This document shows, in pieces, positions 56,895-64,000 of a DNA stretch of 64,000 nucleotides. A program made the position numbers and the translations under genes. The stretch comes from Cymbidium sinense. Its lineage: Eukaryota; Streptophyta; Magnoliopsida; Asparagales; Orchidaceae. Numbering within the stretch: position 1 is the stretch's first letter; each line of letters starts with the position of its first letter. The stretch covers positions 55,589,277 through 55,653,276 of the forward strand of contig CM038218.1 of the NCBI GenBank assembly GCA_021442155.1. Reading direction: 5' to 3'. Below the pieces are notes generated by a model that saw nothing but the letters and a program-made list of their open reading frames with translations, made no database searches and was not told the origin of the DNA.

Positions 56895-59350
56895 CTCCAT
56901 GTTGAAAGTATTCTTGTTTAGAAATCCTCCATTATGTGTTTAGGGTAGGTGTAAGGAACCCAAGCAGCATCCTATCCTTCATCGACACAACACAAACACA
57001 AACTAGACACAAACATATAAAACAAACACATATCTTTTGTCTCGGGCTACTTTGAGTTAAGATAACGCCCCCAATGGCACTCACTCATTAGCTGCTCTAG
57101 GTTAGGTGGCGTGCTACCCTACTAGTGTGTCACCTAGTGGTCTTCCTACTTTGGAGGATATAAGTTTGCTACACTTTCCTTCCTTACTCGGCCACTACAC
57201 ACTGACAAGGGCCTTCTTAGTTTGTTAGGCCTTACTGCGTAGTCAGTAAGCTACCTCATGTTGGCTTCATTTAAGAGGATGTGAGTCTGCTATGCTTTCT
57301 TCTTAGATTAGCCATTGTGTACTAACTAGATCGAGTATATTTGAGGTTTAGAATAAGTCCCCTAGCCGCTCCTTCCCTCTTAACTACTTCAAGTCTGGGT
57401 CCAATCCTTCCTCGGGGCTCCCCACTTAGTAGTCCCTCTAGATCAACATCTGTTCCATGGATGACAGACTATCTCGATTATCAATTTCGCTTGGAAAGTT
57501 GTAAGCTTACACTCTTTCTTTTTAGATTGATCATTGTACACCGATGGACACCTTAGGCTGGTTAGTTCTCACTATGTTGATGGATACACCACTCATGCTG
57601 ACGGATACACCTTAGGTTGGTTGGTTCTTGCACCTTAGGATACACCACTCATGATAGCTATAAGTTTGCTATGTTTTCTCCTTTAGTTGGCCACCGTAAA
57701 CCTATAGGCTTTATTTTTCAGGGCTCAAGATAACACCCCTAGTAGCTCCTCCTTTGTGGGCATTATATTTAGAACACATCTTTGCGACCCCATTTAGACA
57801 TACCTGGGTTACTATTGGATTGAAAAATTCTCCTTTCCTAGTAACTACCCCTATGGTTGGAGAATTCATCTTGTGGATGTGCAAATTCTCCCTTGGTCTA
57901 GTAAATATGAGATAAGTAAAGGATGACATGGCCCCTTCTCAATGTGGTCCCTCGCACACCAATAGGGTCCACATAAATTTAAAAATAAAATATATATTCA
58001 CTTATGGATTACGAGGACACCCCTAGCAATACCTCTTCCTAACCAGGTATCCTATCTTTAGGGCAGTGTCAGCAAAACTTCCTACATGAATTGCCTAACT
58101 ACTCTTGAATTGATATAAGTCCCCAGTGGCATTCACTCAATAGTTGCCCCTAAGTCAGGTTCGATTTGTTCTACTACCAACATGTCACCCCAATGGTTGT
58201 TCTCTGGTTTAGAAGATGTAAGTCTACTATGCCTTCTTCCTAGCACAGTTGTTGCACACCGAAAGGAAATACATTAGGTTGGCTAGCTCTACCCCACAAC
58301 CAATATGCTATCCCTTTGGATTTGTAAATCTGAGATAGGATAAGTCCGATATAGCCCCTTCTCAGTGGGTCCATCACACACCAACATGATCTATAAATTA
58401 AATCTATCAAATTTGACTGAGCTCACATCCCTAGTAGATATTCTCTCAATTCAAAATCAAACTAAACAAACATGACAAATCATATGAAATTAAGATAAAA
58501 TTAGTCCTGACTACTTTTGAGTTGACATAAGTCCCTAACAACATTCACTTAATAGTCGCCCTAGGTCAGGTTTGATTTATTGTGCATCCAATAGATCACC
58601 CCACCAGTTGTTCCTCACTTTAGAAGATGTAAGTCTGCTATGCCTTTTTCTTAGCATAGCTGTTGTACTCTGAAAGGTAACCCCTTAGGTTGGCTAGCTC
58701 TACCCCACAACTGTTAGATTATCCCTTTGGATTTGTAAACTTGATGTAGGTCAAGGATGATATAGTCTCTTCTCAGTGGGTCTATCTTACACTGACATGA
58801 TCCATACATTAACTCAAATTAAATTAAACCCAACCTAATTTTCCCCACTAGAGTTAAATCACACCCTTCTCCCTAGTGGGGCCCCAAATCATATATAAAT
58901 AAGTCAAACAAATAGATCAAATTCAAAATCAACCTCCACAATGGAGCCAAATTAAACCAACTCCCCTAGTAGAGTCTAAATCAAAGAAATCCAACCAAAC
59001 ACTTATCCCCAACAGATACATCCCCAAATAAATCTATGAAATCAAACTCAAATCAAAATCCCTAGTGGATAGCTTCCCCGCTTCTAGTGGAAGGTTCATA
59101 TACCCAATCACTAGCGGACTCGAGCCCATATCTCTATCAGATATGCCTCCACATCAATTAAAACAAAATAAATTAAAGTCGATTCAATCTTAGTCCCTGG
59201 TGGATTATAGATTCTTATCACCAACGAATCTTCTTTCCATAAATCATATAATCCAATCAAATTCAAACCTTATCCCCAGCATATTTTCTTCTTCTATGCC
59301 CTCGACATAGACCCCTCACATGTCATGTCCAATGCATGTGTGATCCCCAA
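56895..59350 (+). repeat. 3' LTR-like region of gypsy element 2
   Basis: Starts near TGTTGAAAGTATTCTTG at about 56899 and matches the reverse complement of 17771-20090 in order, including GTAAGGAACCC near 56950 and CATGCATGTG-type sequence near 59330. It holds repeated cassettes with GATGTAAGTCTGCTATGC (57160, 57283, 57510 degenerate, 57660, 58207, 58625), giving about 420 bp spacing between the last two. Open frames here (57341-57556 and others) show no family features. The exact right boundary is unclear. Confidence 0.7.
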
Positions 59351-61085
59351 GTGGATCTCCCTCCATGTCCTTGACATGGAATTCTAATCAAATCTTATTT
59401 CTTCTCTTATGCCTTTAATACTTCAACCAAAAGCCTTGTAATGTATTTGTTCAAATTACATCATCTTAACATTGTAATCAACATTTTATGATTTGTGATG
59501 GTGCAAGCTTAAACTAACTATGCAATATCATGCTAAACATATTATAGTGTGAATTAACAAACTATATTATATTATAATATATGATGTTATATTATAATTT
59601 GCTATAATATAATATATTATCTAACATTACACCTCATTAGAATCACTTAAAAAGAACAAATAACAAAATTTTCTCAAAATATAAATAATGTTCATTTTGG
59701 ATGTAAAATTGTTATTTTTCTATTAGAAATGGTACAAAATAGCATAATTTTGGTGTTGCTTCTTGGTGTGTGCCATGAATTTGGCCAAACTGTTCCATCT
59801 CAACCTTCAAATTAACATTTTTGTTAGTTTTCACCCATTGTATTTTAACAAAAGTAAAACATACTAAAATGTACAATAACATTAAGTAACACACCAGCAC
59901 ATTCATATATATGTGAAGTTTTATTGTTATGTACATTATATTTTAATATGCTTTCATATAATATATTATCTTACATAATACCTTAAAATGAAAAGATTTA
60001 TGCAAAAAATTTATAAAATTTGGTTGAAAAATGAACAATAATTTTGGATGAAAAATTCCATTCTTTTGATTAAATGACACACCATAGCACACCCCCAATG
60101 ATGTTCCCTAAAGCTTACTTTAAATTTGGCCAAATCCCATCGTTTCAGCCTATAAATTAGTATATTTATGAATTATACTAGTGCAAACTCTACTACATCA
60201 TACTATAACAAATAAAAATATGTTAAACAACAAGTAGTAATACACAATAGTATGCTATAATGCATGATGCTACTCTATGTTATAGCATCCTATATTATAA
60301 TACACTATAACATATTATATTATACTATATTGCATATTACATCACAAGGGATTTCTTAAGATTAAAAAATCTTAAAATTAGTATAAACAATAAAAATTAG
60401 TCCCAATGAATACACACCAAATTAATCATGTCCACAATCAAACTCAAATTCTTATCCCTCAACGGATAGCTTGAACCTGCTTCCTTAGTGGAAGGTTTAT
60501 ATACTCAATTCCCAATAGATTCCTTCTAGCTCTCTCATGCCCCTGGCATAAAGAGAGCTACATTGCACCATTTTGAAGTCTAATTCAACATTTTTATAAA
60601 TAATGCTACTATAAGCTCGACTGCATGATTGTAAAATACTAAAAGAATTGAAAATGAGCAGAACAATATATTATGATATATGATGTTATACTATGCTACA
60701 ACATATAATATTTATTTTAAAATTAGAATCTTACTTTTTAGACTACAAGTGGCATAGCACACCTTTGGTACTACAACCTAATTCCCACTTCAAATTTAAC
60801 AAATTTCATCATTTGATTTATTAAATCAATATTTTTATGATTTATATTGATATAAACTATAGGGCACAATACCATAATATACTAAAACATTTCAAAGCAT
60901 CTTATAACATCCAAAAACACATCACTACATGCTCAAATATATGATGCTACATTATACTATAATATTTGGTATTATAATATGATTTAGGGTATTCAAATCT
61001 CTATTAATCAAGGGAAAGTCTATTGAAGACATTTTTCTTAGCTACAATAACTATGTTAGGATTTTGTAATTCTTTAGATCTACTC
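59351..61085. repeat. AT-rich tail with degenerate tandem repeats of about 670 bp
   Basis: TTTATGATTTGTGATGGTGC near 59487, TTTATGAATTATACTAGTGC near 60165 and TTTATGATTTATATTGATAT near 60833 are equivalent points of a repeated unit, each followed by a TATAAT-palindrome-rich part such as ATGATGCTACATTATACT near 60943. Part of 60420-60560 repeats LTR sequence from 59040-59400 (AGTGGAAGGTTTATATAC and related). No gene: the 74-codon frame at 59712-59936 has no family feature. Confidence 0.6.
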
Positions 61086-61389
61086 CTAATGACATTGTTA
61101 TTCAAGGTTTAGGGTTTAGGTTTAGGGTTTGCAGTTTAGGGCTTAAGGTTTAGGGTTTTAGGTTTTAGGGTTTAGGGTTTAGGGTTTTAGGTTTAGGGTT
61201 TAGGTTTAGGGTTTAGGGTTTAGGTTTTTAGGGTTTTAAGGTTTTAGGGTTTAAGGTTTAGGGTTTATGGTTTAGGGTTTAGGCATTTTAAGGTTTAGGG
61301 TTTATGGTTTAGGGTTTAAGTTTTAGGTTTAGGGTTTATGTTTTAGTTTAGGGTTTAGGATTTAGGGTTTAGAGTTTAAGATTTACTTT
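61086..61389 (-). repeat. Canonical-type telomeric array, TTTAGGG orientation
   Basis: About 300 bp of TTTAGGG and TTTAGGTTTTAGGG, among the most canonical in the window. It resumes the array after the retroelement block with the same orientation as before it. Confidence 0.9.
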
Positions 61390-61808
61390 AATGAGAATAA
61401 ATTAAGATTCAACATTTCTTCTTTTCGATTTCATCAACCAAGTAGCACCCCAAGTTTTCTAAGACACAAGCGATGACATAGATAAAAAAAGCACCCATAC
61501 AACAAATTAAAAACCATAGATAAGTAGAACTATCTTTGTTGTAAAGACATAGTTCCATTAGCATTCTCATTCTCTAATTTCTAATTCGAAACCAACCCAA
61601 CCTCTCGAGTAGTGGGATTCACCATTATATCCTCGATCTCTACCACCACAACTGTAACATCCATCACTCCTCCAGCCTCCATAACCATCTATGCTTCGAC
61701 CACCACCTCCATATGAACCAAGACCCAAATCCACCATAGTTAACCACCCCTCTCCCAAAGTAGTTGATGGCAATGTTCCTACCATTAAGGTTTTGCCCAT
61801 TCCTAAGG
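61390..61808 (-). pseudogene. GR-RBP retrocopy M, strongly diverged
   Basis: - strand copy. From 61808: NGQNL-like start (rc AATGGGCAAAACCTTAATGG), a lost NQAQ to SRGG segment, then SYGGGGRSIDGYGGWRSDG and RGYNGESHYSRG, with the C-terminus altered by a frameshift. The 3' UTR keeps ATGTTGAATCTTAATTTATT before a short A-run. Its middle is about 60 bp shorter than copy K. Confidence 0.75.
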
Positions 61809-62918
61809 TTTAGGGTTCAGGGTTAGTTTATGGTTTAGGGTTTAGGGTTAGTTTAGGGTATACTTCGTTCAGTTACGTATTATAGTGTTTAGAGTTTAGG
61901 GTTTGAGTTTTTAGGGTTTAGGTTTAGGGTTTAGGGTTTAGTTTAGGGTTTAAGGTTTAGTTTAGGTTTAGGGTTTAGGGTTTTTGATTTAGGGCTTAGG
62001 GTTTTTTTGTTTAATTAAGTAAACTAGTAGGTTTAGGTTTATTTAGTTATTTTTTTATTTATTTGAGCTTATTATTATTTTTTTAATTTTTATTTTGTTT
62101 AGTTTATTTATTTTAGGTTTATTTATTTGAGTTTAGGTGTTTTATTTAATTTATTTTTAAGTTTAGGGTTTATTTTTTAGTTGATTTTTATTTTTATTTT
62201 ATTTTTTAGGTTTAGGTTTTATATTTTATTTTTAGGTTTAGGTTTTTATTTTATTTTTTTAGGTTTAGGTTTTAGGATTTTATTTTGGGTTTATTTTTAA
62301 GTTTTACTTTTTAGTTTAGGTGTATGTTTATTTTTAGTTTAATTTATTTTATTTAGTTTAGGTTTAGGTTTTATTTATTTTAGTTTAGTTTATTTTTGTT
62401 TAGGTTTAGGTTTATTTTATTTTGTTTATTTCATTTTTATTTTAGGTTTAGGTTTTTTTTAGTTTATTGTTTAGGTTTTGTTATTTATTTATTTTTAGGT
62501 TTACTTTTTTAGTTTAGGTTTTTATATAGTTTTTATTTTATTTTATTTTAGGTTTATTTTATTTTTATTTTATGTTTATTTTATTTATTATATTTTATTT
62601 AGGTTTAGGTTCTTTTATTTATTTTTGTTATGGTTTTATTTTGCTTAGGTTTAGGTTTTTAGGTTTTTAGGTTTTAAGGTTTAGGGTTTAAGGTTTAGGG
62701 TTTAGGGTTTTGGGGTTTAGGGTTTTAAGGTTTAGGGTTTTGGATTAAGCTTTAAGGTTTAGGGTTAAATGTTTAGGGTTTAGGGTTATCTTAAGGTTTA
62801 AAGTTAGTTTAGGGTTTAGTGTTTAGGCTTTAGGGTTTAGTATTTTTAGTGTTTAGGGCTTAGGGTTTGTTTAAGTTTTAAGGTTTAGGGTTTTAGGGTT
62901 TATGGTTTAGGGTTTTTT
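61809..62918 (-). repeat. Degenerate telomeric-like array, TTTAGGG orientation
   Basis: Canonical (61809-62000), a conserved block at 62005-62045, an AT-rich arm in the usual word order (62045-62640), canonical (62650-62918). It ends directly at the LINE A-tail. No gene. Confidence 0.9.
62005..62045 (-). repeat. Conserved inter-array block
   Basis: TTTAATTAAGTAAACTAGTA followed by GGTTTAGGTTTATTTAG. One of the cleanest right-half copies, with the same flanking order as at 34.2 kb and 36.75 kb. Confidence 0.7.
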
Positions 62919-64000
62919 TTAGGGAAACCCCATGTAGGGGTATTTTATTGCCACAAAAAGAAGGTTACAAGGTCCTTAAATGGGATAAACTCCAGAACTA
63001 CTGCTCAAAGACTGTCTGGGAGTAAATCCCTATCTAAATACATCCAAAAGTAAAAGAAGACATTAAAGCAATCAAAAGATACAAGATGATTAACATAATA
63101 AGCTAAAGGAAGATTATGGCCAATGCTCTGGAGGATGTGAGAATGCATGATAATATGGAGCAAACCTGCAAGAGAACAAGAGAGAATCACCTGCAAAATT
63201 ATAATGAGAGAGAGATTAGAACAATTAAGGTAATATAGACAAAAAGATAAATGAAAACAATATAATATGAGAATGATAGTAAGGAATTGTGATAGAGAAG
63301 GCTCAGGCTCAGTCACACCAAGTTGGGGCAGATGCAAATATGAGCATCCAAACTTATGAGAAGGGTTACATCAAGAGCTACTACCAAACCAAAAGGAGTG
63401 AGATCATCACGACCATCATAGCCAACAAACCTGTGAGGAGATAACACCCAGTTGTTGATAGTCTTGTGAGCTTTATTACCTGCAAACCTAAACAAAATCA
63501 TATCTAATATAGAGAGGAAATTGCAAAGAGTTGAATGATAAGGTGTCCCATTCAAGAAAAGTATCATCAATATAGTCATCCTGACATGAGAATACATAAA
63601 CATAAGAGAATGAACCATCTTAGCCAGAACCTCATGAAAAGGTATATCCAAGAAAAGAAAGCAAACCAGCATATAATCCCTCCACAAGAAAACATCAGAA
63701 GAGACAACTTGCTAAAATCCTGCTAATCAAGTCAATGAGCCTATACTTAACACCATCCCAAACATATGATATATAAATGAATCTTTTAGGGCAGGAAACA
63801 ACCCCCTTTTTAATATCCATATCAGTAATTGGAAAAAAGAAATTGTAAAGGAAGGCAGCATAGCCCAACACAGGAAATGGACTGCAATCAACCAAAAATA
63901 GCACCAAGTAAAGATAATTAGAGCTACATCTCCAATAGCAGCATTTAGGACCAAAATTCAGATAATCCAGATCAACAAACAACCAAGAAGAAGAAGGCGA
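62919..64000 (-). mobile_element. LINE copy C, 3' end, continues past the window
   Basis: - strand LINE entering from the right edge. Its 3' end is the A-run at 62919-62927 joined to CCCTAAACC, with GGCAATAAAA context at 62944-62951. Homology to copy A includes the rc of 63345-63365 (AAGTTTGGATGCTCATATT) and of 63400-63425 (GCTATGATGGTCGTGATGAT, compare GCTATGATGGCCTTGATG at 13284). The visible part is the long 3' region, with hydrophobic open frames at 63005-63337 and 63313-63687 like those of copy A. The coding part would lie beyond the window. Confidence 0.8.

Larger units (their letters stand above)
52700..61085 (+). mobile_element. Decayed Ty3/gypsy element 2 (Tat-like): pol remnant plus 3' terminal region
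   Basis: Runs on the + strand: end of protease, RT, RNase H, a deleted second RNase H, integrase, then a long terminal region homologous to the LTR of element 1. Gag and the protease active site are not seen. The 5' LTR is missing or unrecognisable. The right end is taken where TTTAGGG repeats resume at about 61086; whether 59.4-61.08 kb belongs to the LTR is uncertain. Confidence 0.75.

Noticed and set aside
1..64000. Telomere-telomere fusion (head-to-head) as explanation of the orientation change
   Set aside because: A fusion would give TTTAGGG followed by CCCTAAA on the + strand; here CCCTAAA precedes TTTAGGG.
1..64000. CRISPR array or prokaryotic defence system
   Set aside because: Repeats are contiguous telomeric heptamers without spacers, and all coding relics are plant retroelements or GR-RBP.

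Overview
The window looks like repeat-dominated nuclear DNA of a seed plant, probably subtelomeric or interstitial-telomeric. The ground substance is the plant telomeric heptamer (CCCTAAA/TTTAGGG) in degenerate form, about 40 kb of it. It is broken by plant-type retroelements: an L1-type LINE with a DUF4283-like ORF1 and a plant RNase H, and Tat-like Ty3/gypsy pol remnants with a second RNase H. I see no intact cellular gene, no tRNA or rRNA gene and no CRISPR array. I cannot name the species.

Layout. About 1-17.77 kb holds arrays in CCCTAAA orientation, carrying a nearly full-length but broken LINE (6.3-13.75 kb, + strand). About 17.77-22.69 kb is a truncated gypsy element on the - strand. 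From 22.7 kb to the right end the arrays run in TTTAGGG orientation, so the orientation flips across this gypsy remnant. Between 48.0 and 61.08 kb the arrays are interrupted by about 13 kb of other retroelement DNA: an AT-rich region with several tandem repeats, a decayed gypsy pol on the + strand, a long terminal region homologous to the first element's LTR, and an AT-rich tandem-repeat tail. Arrays resume at 61.09 kb, and a second LINE, on the - strand, enters from 62.92 kb to the window end.

The most unusual content is a family of at least 13 copies (two of them only small remnants) of the same gene piece embedded in the telomeric arrays. Each is the 3' part of a glycine-rich RNA-binding protein (GR-RBP, GRP7/8-like) mRNA: the last residues of the RRM (NGQNLDGRNITVN), the glycine-rich tail ending near SDGNWRN, about 200 nt of 3' UTR, then an A-run that passes into CCCTAAA repeats. 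The better-preserved copies start at the same point and all readable copies end at the same point, and all have the same orientation relative to the telomeric strand. They therefore look like one 5'-truncated retrocopy amplified as part of a composite macrosatellite. The repeat unit also contains a conserved block of about 30 bp (TTAAGTAAAC..GTAGGTTTAGG) and an AT-rich arm of conserved order, and some units hold a GC-rich island built from CCCAGGG-type heptamers. Three GRP copies still have open reading frames through the tail.

The genes here do not work together as a pathway; the window is better read as a history of telomeric-repeat spread, LINE activity, segmental amplification and gypsy insertion. 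All boundaries were read by eye and are approximate, usually to within 10-50 bp.
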